64,000 bases of DNA from positions 1 through 64,000 of the forward strand of contig JAEZVF010000098.1 of the NCBI GenBank assembly GCA_023443225.1, in the 5' to 3' direction. This stretch comes from Bacillota bacterium (GTDB lineage Bacteria; Bacillota; Clostridia; Lachnospirales; Lachnospiraceae). Of this stretch, positions 1 through 9,587 are shown one piece after another. How positions within the stretch are numbered: position 1 is the first letter of the stretch; each line of letters begins with the position of its first letter. Under the pieces are notes generated by a model. The model saw only the letters and a list, made by a program, of their open reading frames with translations, made no database searches and had not been told where the DNA came from. Position numbers and translations under genes: made by a program.

Positions 1-124
1 AAAAGAATGTCTGTTGCATAACACAAAGCTGTAGAAAGAAGAATGTCGGAAAGCCGTGTGAGGGAAAACCTCATGCACGGTTTGATGAGGGGAAAGAGGG
101 CTTATGCCCTCTGACCTACTCTAC
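1..124 (+). mobile_element. Group II intron, 3' end (domains V and VI)
   Basis: Positions 51-83 fold as a group II intron domain V. The AGC triad starts the lower stem (AGCCGTG pairing with CACGGTT). The upper stem TGAGG/CCTCA is capped by a GAAA-type loop, and a two-base bulge (TG) lies on the 3' strand. A domain VI hairpin follows (AGAGGGC 95-101 with GCCCTCT 106-112) and the sequence ends CTACTCTAC, a usual intron 3' end. The rest of the intron, with any reverse transcriptase, lies left of the window. The exact 3' boundary near 124 is inferred from family consensus. Confidence 0.85.
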
Positions 125-1137
125 ATCTTTTTATTGAAAGTAATGTTTTTGCAAGGTGCGGTTGACTCCCTTGATATAAACTTTGGGCGTAGCAACAATT
201 TGCTGATGGTTACATTATGAATTAATCCATCTAATAGTAGAAAAGCACTTTTTCCCAAATCGATACGATCCTGGCGGATTGTAGTCAATGAGGGGGATAA
301 TGCAGTAGCGATCGGCAAATCGTCAAATCCGATAACACTGATATCTTCCGGAACCCGCAGTCCGTGCTTCATTACTTCAGTTATTACACCGGAAGCAATT
401 AAATCGCTGGCACATAGGATGGCGGTAGCATTGTTTTTTAGAAATGTAGGGACATGATATTTGGCACAATCCGGTACATAGTATCCATATTCTATGAGTT
501 TTTCATCCACCTCTAAGCCGTGACTATTCATACTCTGGATAAAGGCCATATAGCGTTGATCAGATACCATGGAGTTCTTAGAACCATTTAAAAAAGCAAT
601 TCTTTCATGTCCAAGATTTTTTAAATGATCGACAGCTAAATCAATACCTTCGTAACTGTCTGTACCTACATATCCCACATGATTATTTCGTTCGATATAA
701 TTATCCAGTAATACAGTTGGAACAGTAGTTTTCGTAATTTGTTTTACCCAATCATCGTGTAAAGTAAAACCTAATAGGAATGCGCCGCTGTAACCATTCT
801 TTAACATATATGTGTCAAATTTTTCTGCAGTCTGCATGTTTAAGTTGGAGGGTACGACAGTTACATCCCAATGCCTTCTGGCGGCTGACAACTTAAATCC
901 TACAATAATTTCATAACCAAATTGGTCAATGTTTTCATAATCCATATTTTCTATTAATATGCACACTTTGCGTGTACCTTTGATTTTCATCCTTTTCGAT
1001 GCATAACCCATTTCAACGGCAGTATCCAGTACCAATTGTCGCATATCATCACTAATGTCACTGGCTCCATTGAGCCCTTTTGATACTGTACTGACGGCTA
1101 CACCAAGTCTATTTGCAATATCTTTAATCGTTGCCAT
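121..1137 (-). CDS. LacI-family transcriptional regulator of the glucan operon
   Basis: This is a DNA-binding repressor or activator of the LacI/GalR family, 338 residues, the usual length. Residues 3-22 form the LacI helix-turn-helix (IKDIANRLGVAVSTVSKGLN), followed by a periplasmic-binding-protein-like effector domain ending in the typical ISREST motif. The start is supported by AGGAGG five bases upstream of ATG. It is divergent from the malQ-glgP-ABC operon, whose promoter overlaps a 12-bp palindrome, so it probably senses maltodextrin or maltose. Its stop codon (TAG) lies in the last bases of the flanking group II intron, so the final few residues after ISREST may differ from the ancestral protein. 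The family is certain; the ligand is inferred from context. Confidence 0.9.
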   Translation of the reverse strand: MATIKDIANRLGVAVSTVSKGLNGASDISDDMRQLVLDTAVEMGYASKRMKIKGTRKVCILIENMDYENIDQFGYEIIVGFKLSAARRHWDVTVVPSNLNMQTAEKFDTYMLKNGYSGAFLLGFTLHDDWVKQITKTTVPTVLLDNYIERNNHVGYVGTDSYEGIDLAVDHLKNLGHERIAFLNGSKNSMVSDQRYMAFIQSMNSHGLEVDEKLIEYGYYVPDCAKYHVPTFLKNNATAILCASDLIASGVITEVMKHGLRVPEDISVIGFDDLPIATALSPSLTTIRQDRIDLGKSAFLLLDGLIHNVTISKLLLRPKFISRESTAPCKNITFNKKM

Positions 1138-1251
1138 GTAATCCTCCTTCCGTTTAGAACTTAATGCTAATCACAAGTATATACCTTAAGTTAAGGATTT
1201 ACAACAATTGAATTCGATTTCCATATTGAGTCATTGAAACAAATAAGTATA

Positions 1252-1300
1252 TTGACAAAATCATATTCAGATGCTATTCTATAGCCATAGTTTCGAAACT
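1252..1300 (+). promoter_or_regulatory. Promoter and LacI-type operator of the malQ operon
   Basis: A near-consensus sigma-A promoter is visible: TTGACA at 1252-1257, a 17-base spacer, and TATTCT at 1275-1280. Just downstream, at the expected transcription start, is the perfect palindrome AGTTTCGAAACT (1289-1300). Its central CG is typical of LacI-family operators, and a bound repressor there would block initiation. Binding by the divergent regulator is inferred. Confidence 0.75.
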
Positions 1301-1348
1301 TATCGAAAATATGAGACGATGTAATGTAAATGAAAAAGGAAAATAATA

Positions 1349-2857
1349 ATGGCGACGAAGACAAAACAACATTTGGATAGAGGGTCGGGAGTATTAATGC
1401 CGATCAGTGCGTTACCTTCTCCTTATGGAATTGGAACGTTGGGAGACGAAAGTTATCGATTTGCAGATTTTCTAGAAAAGATAGGGTGTAAGTACTGGCA
1501 AGTTCTCCCTGTTGGGCCTACTAGCTATGGTGACAGCCCTTACCAATCATTTTCCGCTTTTGCTGGTAATCCTTATTTTATAGACCTGGATTATTTAATT
1601 GAGGAAGAGTTATTAAAGAAAGAGGAAGTAAATACATATACATGGCAACAATCTGAATTTAGAATTGACTATGCATTGTTATATCAAAGTCGTTTTCGGG
1701 TATTAAAGCAGGCGTATAAACGGAGTAAACATATAGAAGAGGAGCCCTTTAAACTATTTTGTAGAGACAATGAATACTGGTTGGAAGAATATTGTTTCTA
1801 TATGGCATTGAAGACCCATTTCGATGACAAGGAGTGGTTAAGCTGGCAAGAGGACATTTGCTTTCGTAAAGAGCAAGCCATGAGGAAATACCGTGATTTA
1901 TTAAAAGATAAAATCGATTTTTGGAAGTTTTGTCAATATAAATTCCGTATTCAGTGGGACAAATTGAAAAAGTATGTTAATGATAAGGGTGTTATGATAA
2001 TTGGCGACATCCCGTTGTACTCTGCACTGGATAGTGCTGATGTGTGGTCGCATGGGGACTTGTTTGAACTGGATGAAAGAAGAAAACCAATCCATGTTGC
2101 CGGAGTTCCACCGGATGCTTTCTCCAGTGATGGTCAGCGGTGGGGTAATCCTTTGTATCGTTGGGATGAAATGGAGAAAAGTGATTTTGTCTGGTGGCGT
2201 GAGAGGATGAAGACCTCCGCATCTTTATATGATGTAATACGGATGGATCATTTTATTGGTGTTGTAAATTATTATTCCATTCCGATAACTTGCCCAACTG
2301 CCATAGAAGGGACCTGGATTACGGGACCGGGGCAGAAACTAACCGATGTCATTCGTGAGTCCATTGGTAATGCAAAGATTATAGCAGAAGATTTAGGTGT
2401 GATTACTCCGAGTGTAGAAGAATTAATTCATAAGACAGGATATCCTGGTATGAAGGTTCTTGAATTTGGATTGGATGGACCTACAGAGAATGCATATCTC
2501 CCACATAATTACGGTACATCCAATATCATTGCATATACAGGTACACATGATAATGAAACCCTCGTAGGTTGTTTAAAAGGCAAATCGAAGGAACAATAAA
2601 AATATTTATCTAGGTATTTTAATGCCAGAAGAGCAAAAAAATTGCCCGATGCGATCATAAGAACCTTGTATTCTTGTAATGCAGACGTCGTAATAATACA
2701 GATGCAGGATCTGCTTAAACTGGATAATAAGGCAAGAATGAATATTCCATCTACAGTAGGAAACAACTGGAGGTGGCGTATCCTTAAGAAACAATATGCA
2801 AGAATTGATATAGAAGGCATAAAGATATTAAGTCATCTGTATGGTAGAAGCAGTTAA
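1349..2857 (+). pseudogene. malQ: 4-alpha-glucanotransferase (amylomaltase), interrupted by an in-frame stop
   Basis: MalQ (GH77) disproportionates maltodextrins. The frame from 1349 carries the N-terminal signature (PISALPSPYGIGTLG), the nucleophile region (IRMDHFIG), the acid/base region (IAEDLGV) and the THDNETLVG motif. A TAA at 2597-2599 then ends it after 416 residues. The same reading frame resumes directly and encodes the missing C-terminus (MQDLLKLDNKARMN, PSTVGNNWRWR) to the stop at 2857. Reading through the stop gives about 502 residues, normal for MalQ. One change, for example CAA to TAA, would explain it. No frameshift is needed. The truncated product lacks conserved C-terminal elements and is probably inactive. 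A sequencing error or stop readthrough cannot be excluded. Confidence 0.85.
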
Positions 2858-2879
2858 TGGAAGCAAACAGGAGGAAAAA

Positions 2880-5219
2880 ATGGAGAATGGATTTAAAACA
2901 AATGTAGGGTTGATATTAGACTTCGATTATGTAAAAAATATAAAAGAAGCATCCACAGTGGAGTTATATAATGCAGTATCAAAAGCAGCCCTTAAGACAA
3001 TAGGCAAGAACTGGGGTTTAGATTCGGATGGTAAAAAGGTTTGCTATTTATCTGCGGAATTTTTGGTGGGAAGGTTGATTTATAGCAACCTGTTGAACAT
3101 GGGTCTGTTTAATCAATTTTCTGACCTAATGAGTGAAAATAACTTAGACATAAGAGTTTTTGAGGACATTGAAGATGCAGCACTTGGCAATGGTGGTCTG
3201 GGAAGATTGGCTGCATGCTTTTTGGATTCAGGAGCAACGATTGGAATATCTTTAAACGGTTATGGAATAAGATATAGATACGGGTTGTTTAAACAAGCAT
3301 TCCAAGAGGGATTTCAGCAGGAAGAGGCCGATGATTGGCAAAAGGTTGGTGATCCTTGGTCTGTCAGAAAAGAAGAAGATAAAGTTAGAATCGATTTTAA
3401 GAATCAATCCGTATATGCGGTACCGTATGATACTCCTGTCATCGGATATGGCGGAAAAACTATTAATACACTAAGATTATGGCAGAGTGAACCCATAGAT
3501 ACCTTTGATTTTAAACTGTTTAATGAACAACAGTATGAAAAAGCAGTTAAAAACCGAGATGAAGCAGAGGCAATTTGCAGTTTGCTGTATCCAAATGATA
3601 CCAAGGATGCCGGTAAAAAATTAAGATTAAAGCAACAGTACTTCTTTTCGGCAGCTTCGCTACAGGATATGATTCGTAGGTATAAAAACAAATATGGTTC
3701 TGATTTTAATCATTTTTCAAAGGAATATGCGATACAATTAAATGATACCCATCCTGTAATTGCTATACCAGAACTGATTCGGCTTCTTATGGAGCAGGAG
3801 GGATTAACCTTTTCAAAAGCGTTGCATATTGCAAAAAATACCTTTGCTTACACGAATCATACCGTAATGTCGGAGGCACTCGAGAAATGGAACGTATCCT
3901 TATTAAAATCCGTAGTTCCTCATGTATATAAATACATTGGAATGATTCATAAGGCGTTGATAAAGGAACTTAAATCGTTGGGCAAAAAAACGGAGAAAGA
4001 AGAAAAGCCTTATTTCATCATCGATGATGGATTAATTCACATGGCAAGACTGGCGATATATGCCAGCCATTCAACGAATGGTGTTGCCAAACTCCATACA
4101 GAGATCCTAAAGGATGATGCCTTACATGAGTGGTATGAATTATATCCTGAGCGCTTTAACAATAAGACAAATGGTATCACACAACGGAGATGGCTAGCCC
4201 TTGCAAATATGGAGTTGTCAGGATTTATAACAGATAAAATCGGGAATTCCTGGGTGACTGATTTAGACCATTTAAAAAATCTCGAGACATATAGTGAAGA
4301 TAAAACGGTGATTAAGCAGTTTAATGATATCAAGCATATCAAGAAAAGACAACTTGCGGATTACATTCTGAAGCAAGAAGGAATCACTGTAAATCCTGAT
4401 TTTATATTCGATATTCAGGTAAAGAGGCTTCATGAGTATAAACGACAGTTACTGAATGCATTTTCAATTCTGGATATTTACTTTGGTTTAAAGGATGGCA
4501 GAATTAAAGAATTTAACCCAACGGCATTTATATTTGGAGCCAAAGCAGCTCCTGGTTATTTTAGAGCAAAAGGAATTATCAAATACATCAATGAAATAGC
4601 AAAAATGATTGCACAGGACGAAGAGGTTAATGATAAGATACAGGTAATATTTGTTTCAAATTATAATGTATCTTATGCTGAAAAACTAACCCCTGCAGCA
4701 GATGTTTCAGAGCAGATTTCTACAGCAGGTACAGAGGCTTCCGGTACTGGCAATATGAAGTTTATGCTAAATGGTGCCGTTACATTAGGGACCTATGATG
4801 GTGCAAATGTCGAAATCGTAGGAGAGGCTGGAGAGGATAATAATTATATCTTTGGTGCAAGAGTTGAAGATATTAATGAACTTAAGGAGACCTACGATCC
4901 GAAGAAACTTTATAAGAGTAATCCACGAATCAAGAAAGTTGTAGATACCTTAATGGATGGAACCTTTGATGATGCAGGAACTGGTATGTTTAAAGAATTA
5001 TATTCTTCGCTGTTAGAGGGGGCTAGTTGGCATAAAGCAGATCACTATTTTCTTTTGTTAGATTTTCTTCCGTATGTAGAGGCTAAGCTAAAAGTGAATG
5101 CAGATTACTCGGATACCTTTGAATTTAGAAGAAAATGCTTCATCAATACTGCCAATGCCGGAAAGTTCTCAAGTGATAGAACGATTAGGGATTATGCAAA
5201 AGAAATTTGGAACGTGTAA
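2880..5219 (+). CDS. glgP: Glycogen/maltodextrin phosphorylase
   Basis: This GT35 enzyme releases glucose-1-phosphate from alpha-1,4-glucans in the cytoplasm using pyridoxal phosphate. The PLP lysine lies in EASGTGNMKFMLNG near residue 627, and QVKRLHEYKRQLLN and the N-terminal GNGGLGRLAACF motif are intact. The chosen ATG has AGGAGG five bases upstream; an earlier in-frame start at 2841 would overlap the end of malQ. At 779 residues it is full length. It follows malQ by 22 bases, so the two are co-transcribed, and it would degrade dextrins brought in by the downstream importer. Whether glycogen or maltodextrin is preferred cannot be told from sequence. Confidence 0.95.
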   Translation: MENGFKTNVGLILDFDYVKNIKEASTVELYNAVSKAALKTIGKNWGLDSDGKKVCYLSAEFLVGRLIYSNLLNMGLFNQFSDLMSENNLDIRVFEDIEDAALGNGGLGRLAACFLDSGATIGISLNGYGIRYRYGLFKQAFQEGFQQEEADDWQKVGDPWSVRKEEDKVRIDFKNQSVYAVPYDTPVIGYGGKTINTLRLWQSEPIDTFDFKLFNEQQYEKAVKNRDEAEAICSLLYPNDTKDAGKKLRLKQQYFFSAASLQDMIRRYKNKYGSDFNHFSKEYAIQLNDTHPVIAIPELIRLLMEQEGLTFSKALHIAKNTFAYTNHTVMSEALEKWNVSLLKSVVPHVYKYIGMIHKALIKELKSLGKKTEKEEKPYFIIDDGLIHMARLAIYASHSTNGVAKLHTEILKDDALHEWYELYPERFNNKTNGITQRRWLALANMELSGFITDKIGNSWVTDLDHLKNLETYSEDKTVIKQFNDIKHIKKRQLADYILKQEGITVNPDFIFDIQVKRLHEYKRQLLNAFSILDIYFGLKDGRIKEFNPTAFIFGAKAAPGYFRAKGIIKYINEIAKMIAQDEEVNDKIQVIFVSNYNVSYAEKLTPAADVSEQISTAGTEASGTGNMKFMLNGAVTLGTYDGANVEIVGEAGEDNNYIFGARVEDINELKETYDPKKLYKSNPRIKKVVDTLMDGTFDDAGTGMFKELYSSLLEGASWHKADHYFLLLDFLPYVEAKLKVNADYSDTFEFRRKCFINTANAGKFSSDRTIRDYAKEIWNV

Positions 5220-5318
5220 AGTAATGATTAGGGTTTCAAAGGCCTAATTTCGTTATTTGAAGCTTTTGATACTCCAATCAAGTAATATACTTTAAATAAT
5301 AAGGAGAGAGGTAAGTTT

Positions 5319-6629
5319 ATGAAGAAAAGAAGGGGAATTATTGCGACATTATTAGTAATAATGTTGGCGATGGCAAGTTTATCTGCTTGCGGTAAGAAAG
5401 AAGAAGCAGCATCAACTCCCACGACAGTGGCAGAGGAAACCAATGATACAGAAGAAACAAAAACTGGTGAAGAAGCAGAAGTAACTGAACCTGAAGATGT
5501 AGCCCTCAAGGTATGGGGACCACAGGAAGAGCAGGAAATATTAAAACAAATGTGTGAGACCTTTGATGAACAGCATCCGGAATGGAATATCACATTTACT
5601 TATGGTGTAGTAGCAGAAGGTGATGCAAAGGAAGAACTATTAAAAGATACCGAAGCAGGTGCTGACGTATTTATGTATGCTTCTGGTGGTACAGCAGAAT
5701 TAGTAGCAGCAGATGCTATTTATCCGTTAACTAAGAATGAAGAAGCCATTCGTGCAATTCATGGAGAGGCAGCAGTGGCAGCTGGGGTGGTTGACGGAGT
5801 ATTATATGCAGTCCCATTTACTCCAAACTCATGGTTTATGTATTACAATAAGAGTTTGTTTACCGAAGAAGAAGTAAAATCTCTTGATACTATGATGGCG
5901 AAAGACTTAGGTGCTGGTATTAAGAACTTCTCTTGTGATTTAAGCAATAGCTGGTATTTAGAAGCATTCTTTTTAGGCGCAGGCTGTACCTTATTCGGCG
6001 AAGACGGTACGGATGCAACAAGTTGTACCTTTAACAATGAAATGGGTGTTAAAGTTGGGAACTATTTATTAAACCTAGCAAACAGTCCGAAATACTCAGA
6101 AGAGCTGGACGGTAAATTCAGATCAGAAATCAAAGAAGGAACTTTAGCAGCAGGCTGTTCCGGTACATGGGATGCAGCTGAAATTAAAGAAGCTCTTGGC
6201 GATAACTATGGAGCTTGTAAACTTCCAACTTTTACAATTGATGGAACAGAATATCAGTTAAGTAACTTTGCTGATTTCAAATCCATTGGTGTTAATACAG
6301 CAACACAATATCCACTTCCAGCAATGGCATTAGCTGAATACTTGGGTGGTGAAGAATGCCAGAAGATTCGTTTCGAAAAAAGGCAAGTAACTCCTACAAT
6401 TACATCTTTAGCATCCGATCCTGTTGTAGCAGCAGATCCTGCAACTTCAGCACTGATATTACAGACTAATTTCTCTACCGTACAGCCAACCATTACACAA
6501 ATGAATAACTACTGGAAGGTAGCAGAGGCATTTGGTAACGGAATTATTAACGGTGAAGTAACCTCTGCTAATATGCAAGAGAAATTAGATCTTATGGTGG
6601 AAGGAATTTTAGCAACATTAACTGAATAG
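5319..6629 (+). CDS. Maltodextrin ABC transporter solute-binding lipoprotein (MalE-like)
   Basis: This 436-residue family 1 extracellular solute-binding protein captures sugar outside the membrane. The N-terminus is a lipoprotein signal peptide with lipobox LSAC (Cys near residue 24), followed by an acidic Thr/Glu-rich linker. The mature domain shows MalE-like features (LKVWGPQEEQEILKQMC, ADVFMYASGG, AVPFTPNSWFMYYN). AAGGAGAGAGG precedes the ATG. It is followed by two permease genes and an amylase, which points to starch-derived oligosaccharides. No MalK-type ATPase gene is present in the window, so energy coupling probably depends on a shared ATPase elsewhere. Confidence 0.92.
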   Translation: MKKRRGIIATLLVIMLAMASLSACGKKEEAASTPTTVAEETNDTEETKTGEEAEVTEPEDVALKVWGPQEEQEILKQMCETFDEQHPEWNITFTYGVVAEGDAKEELLKDTEAGADVFMYASGGTAELVAADAIYPLTKNEEAIRAIHGEAAVAAGVVDGVLYAVPFTPNSWFMYYNKSLFTEEEVKSLDTMMAKDLGAGIKNFSCDLSNSWYLEAFFLGAGCTLFGEDGTDATSCTFNNEMGVKVGNYLLNLANSPKYSEELDGKFRSEIKEGTLAAGCSGTWDAAEIKEALGDNYGACKLPTFTIDGTEYQLSNFADFKSIGVNTATQYPLPAMALAEYLGGEECQKIRFEKRQVTPTITSLASDPVVAADPATSALILQTNFSTVQPTITQMNNYWKVAEAFGNGIINGEVTSANMQEKLDLMVEGILATLTE

Positions 6630-6650
6630 TATTTAGGGTAACAGTACCGG

Positions 6651-6743
6651 GGTGGGCACGTTTGCCCACCTCAATCAGTATAATTGTCTTTCACCCCAGT
6701 CAGAGAAATAATAGTATATACTCTGCTTGGGGTGAAAGACAAT
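6651..6743 (+). promoter_or_regulatory. Two intercistronic hairpins between malE-like and malF-like genes
   Basis: The first hairpin is GGTGGGCA (6651-6658) pairing with TGCCCACC (6663-6670). The second is a perfect 16-bp inverted repeat, 6683-6698 with 6728-6743, extended inside by CAGAG/CTCTG. Neither is followed by a T tract, so neither looks like a plain terminator. They probably stabilise the upstream binding-protein message or reduce permease expression. The 3' arm ends just before the GGAGG of the permease gene, so folding could also affect its translation. Confidence 0.7.
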
Positions 6744-6762
6744 GAGTTTGGAGGTTGGTGTA

Positions 6763-8163
6763 TTGGGAAAAAAACGGGGAAAAAAACAGGTAGAAGGAAA
6801 GAAATCAACAAGGAATCCTTTTAAGCAGGCAGGAGAAATTTTTCAGAAAGGTGACCTTTGGACAAAAGTATCCTTTTTTGTTATGGGAGCATCAAATCTA
6901 TACAGAGGGCAAGTGATAAAAGGACTTCTTTATTTATCCATGCAATTAGGTTTTTTATTCTATATGGTTACTGCTGGATTTGCTTATGTATCTGGAATAA
7001 AAAGTCTAGGTACGGTACAACAGGGTAAGGTTTTCAATGAAGAAACCGGTATTTATGATGTAATAAAGGGTGATAATTCCATGCTATTTTTACTTTATGG
7101 GGTAGCTAGCTTATTTATTATAACTATATTTATCAGTGTATGGATATCGAATATAAAATCAGCTAGTAAGGCTCAGGAACTAAAAGAAGCAGGAAAACCT
7201 TTGCCATCTTTTTTTGTTGATGTAAAGGAGTTATTTAATTCTAACATACATAAAACGTTACTGTTCCTCCCATCCATGGGGCTGATATTATTTACTGTAT
7301 TACCTTTAACCTTCATGATATTAATTGCATTTACAAACTTTGATTCAAAACACCAACCGCCAGGTAATCTATTTACCTGGTTTGGATTAAGTAATTTTAA
7401 GACCATTCTGCTTTCTGGAGAGCAGATTGGCAAGACTTTCTGGCCTGTTTTAGGATGGACATTAATTTGGGCAGTATTTGCTACATTTTTAAATTACATT
7501 TTTGGTATGCTTTTAGCAATGTTGATAAATAAAAAAGAAGTAAAGCTAAAGAAACTTTGGAGAATGATATATGTATTATCTGTAGCAGTACCGCTATTTG
7601 TATCCTTACTTTCCATTCGTTTAATATTTGCAGAAAGTGGTGCGATGAATGTTCTATTAAAAGAACTTGGATTTATCGAAACCTCCTTACCGTTTTGGAC
7701 GAATGCAACCTGGGCGCGTGTTACAGTAATTATCGTTAACTTGTGGGTTGGTATACCACATACCATGTTAATAACAACCGGTATTCTAATGAACATACCT
7801 GGTGAACTATATGAAAGCGCTAAGATTGATGGTGCCAGTTCGACTGTTATCTTCTTTAAGATAACATTGCCGTATATGCTGTTTGTGACAACACCATATC
7901 TAATCACTCAGTTTATTAATAATATCAATAATTTTAATGTTATTTACTTTTTAAGTGCCGGTGCACCATTGACAGTAGAGTATTATAAGGGTGCAGGTAA
8001 GACTGATCTACTGGTTACCTGGTTATACAAACTGACCTCAGAGAATAAAGATTATTCCTATGCATCCACCATCGGAATACTAATTTTCATCATCTGTGCA
8101 ACCTTTTCCTTGATTACTTATAGAAGAACAGCATCCTACAAGAATGAGGAGGGATTCCAATAA
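6763..8163 (+). CDS. Maltodextrin ABC transporter permease (MalF-like)
   Basis: This integral membrane permease of 466 residues carries the ABC EAA signature (ESAKIDGAS) that contacts the ATPase, and several hydrophobic helices. The N-terminal 130 residues hold extra membrane segments, as in long MalF proteins. I prefer the TTG at 6763, which lies eight bases after GGAGG. The earlier ATG at 6742 sits inside the 3' arm of an intercistronic hairpin and has no ribosome site. The stop overlaps the next gene's ATG by one base, showing translational coupling with the MalG-like partner. Confidence 0.92.
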   Translation: MGKKRGKKQVEGKKSTRNPFKQAGEIFQKGDLWTKVSFFVMGASNLYRGQVIKGLLYLSMQLGFLFYMVTAGFAYVSGIKSLGTVQQGKVFNEETGIYDVIKGDNSMLFLLYGVASLFIITIFISVWISNIKSASKAQELKEAGKPLPSFFVDVKELFNSNIHKTLLFLPSMGLILFTVLPLTFMILIAFTNFDSKHQPPGNLFTWFGLSNFKTILLSGEQIGKTFWPVLGWTLIWAVFATFLNYIFGMLLAMLINKKEVKLKKLWRMIYVLSVAVPLFVSLLSIRLIFAESGAMNVLLKELGFIETSLPFWTNATWARVTVIIVNLWVGIPHTMLITTGILMNIPGELYESAKIDGASSTVIFFKITLPYMLFVTTPYLITQFINNINNFNVIYFLSAGAPLTVEYYKGAGKTDLLVTWLYKLTSENKDYSYASTIGILIFIICATFSLITYRRTASYKNEEGFQ

Positions 8164-9485
8164 TGAGAAAAAATTATAAAAAAAGCGCTACAACCGTAGG
8201 AGCAGATTTTATGAAGGAACGTACATGTTATCGCGTGTTAGTTCCGTTAATATCCATTCTTGGCATTCTAAGTTATTTCATGCCATTTCTTTCTTGGAAA
8301 GCGGCAGAGATGAACTTTTCCGGATTTGCGTTTCTTCAGAAATTGTTTCAGGAGGGATTTGGTCAGCAAAGTAATGGAGCAGCAATTTATCGTTTTTTGT
8401 TTCTTTTTTTAGTATTACCAATCCTATTACAGATTGTTACAGCAATCTGTACGGCTGTTTTACATCAAAAAGGATCCTATCACCTATCTGCTATATTAAT
8501 TACAATCAGTACATTATGTTATGTTATCATTCTATTTAGTATAGCGAAGAAGATGAATGGATTGGTGTTAACCAATCAGTTGTTTATGGTTAAATACCTG
8601 GAGCCTGGATTTTGGATAGCTCTGTTCCTAAACATGGCCAACTTGGTTGCTTGTCTAAAGGCTACTAAAACCACACCATCCTACATTATCTTGGTTACAC
8701 TTTCCGTAATTTGGATTGCACCGATTGCATGGGTTATCTTGACATCTTTCCGAGCAGAAACCGGTTCTTATACACCTTATTTTTGGCCAAAGAGTTTTAC
8801 GCTGGACAATTATTTCGAACTATTTACAGATACGGATCAATTTTTCTTTTTCCGTTGGTTTATGAACACGTTTATCGTAGCCATTTGTTCCTGTATAATT
8901 TCGACCTTTTATGTATTATCCACAGCTTTTGTAATATCAAGAATTCGTTTTCGTGGAAGAAAACTATATATGAATATATTATTGGTACTTGGTATGTTCC
9001 CCGGCTTTATGTCCATGATAGCGGTATATTATGTCTTGAAGGGGATTGGATTAACCCAGTCACTTGCGTCCTTAGTTATGGTATATTCCGGAGGAGCGGC
9101 ATTAACCTATTATGTTGCTAAAGGATTTTTTGATACGATTCCAAAGGCTTTAGATGAAGCAGCGATTATCGATGGAGCATCCAAATGGAATGTATTTACG
9201 AAGATAACCATGCCCTTATCAAGACCTATCATCATTTTTACGATTCTTACTTCCTTCTCTGCTCCTTGGATGGATTTTATCTTTGCAAGAGTTATTATGG
9301 GTGATAATTATAAGAACTATACGGTGGCACTCGGTCTATGGACAATGTTGCAGAGGGAATTTATTACCACCTGGTATACGAGATTTGCTGCAGGTGCTGT
9401 AATTGTATCAATACCAATTGCATTATTATTCTTAGTTATGCAAAAATACTATGTGGAAGGTTTGTCCGGTTCTGTAAAAGGTTAA
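8163..9485 (+). CDS. Maltodextrin ABC transporter permease (MalG-like)
   Basis: This second permease subunit has 440 residues. The C-terminal 280 residues are a standard MalG-type domain with the EAA motif (LDEAAIIDGAS) and a typical C-terminus (VEGLSGSVKG). The N-terminal 150 residues add several hydrophobic segments not found in short MalG proteins. It overlaps the malF-like stop by one base. With the binding protein it forms a CUT1-type importer for alpha-glucan oligosaccharides. The substrate is inferred from the amylase, phosphorylase and glucanotransferase neighbours. Confidence 0.92.
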   Translation: MRKNYKKSATTVGADFMKERTCYRVLVPLISILGILSYFMPFLSWKAAEMNFSGFAFLQKLFQEGFGQQSNGAAIYRFLFLFLVLPILLQIVTAICTAVLHQKGSYHLSAILITISTLCYVIILFSIAKKMNGLVLTNQLFMVKYLEPGFWIALFLNMANLVACLKATKTTPSYIILVTLSVIWIAPIAWVILTSFRAETGSYTPYFWPKSFTLDNYFELFTDTDQFFFFRWFMNTFIVAICSCIISTFYVLSTAFVISRIRFRGRKLYMNILLVLGMFPGFMSMIAVYYVLKGIGLTQSLASLVMVYSGGAALTYYVAKGFFDTIPKALDEAAIIDGASKWNVFTKITMPLSRPIIIFTILTSFSAPWMDFIFARVIMGDNYKNYTVALGLWTMLQREFITTWYTRFAAGAVIVSIPIALLFLVMQKYYVEGLSGSVKG

Positions 9486-9511
9486 CGATAGTGAAAGAAT
9501 ACATTGAATTA

Positions 9512-9567
9512 ACAAGCACTGAACAGTCTCATTTAAGAAAATCGAAGGAGAATGCTTCAGTGCTTGT
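9512..9567 (+). promoter_or_regulatory. Intercistronic inverted repeat before the amylase gene
   Basis: ACAAGCACTGAA (9512-9523) is perfectly complementary to TTCAGTGCTTGT (9556-9567), with a 32-base loop. No T tract follows, and the amylase ribosome site begins a few bases later. It is probably an mRNA-processing or stabilising hairpin within the operon. Confidence 0.55.
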
Positions 9568-9587
9568 CATTATAGGAGGGAGTATTC

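Noticed and set aside
2642..2857. Separate small gene of 71 residues downstream of malQ
   Set aside because: It is in the same frame as malQ, encodes the conserved MalQ C-terminus and has no ribosome site of its own, so it is the end of the broken gene.
6742..6762. ATG at 6742 as start of the MalF-like gene
   Set aside because: It lies in the 3' arm of a hairpin, lacks a ribosome site, and a TTG at 6763 has GGAGG at good spacing.
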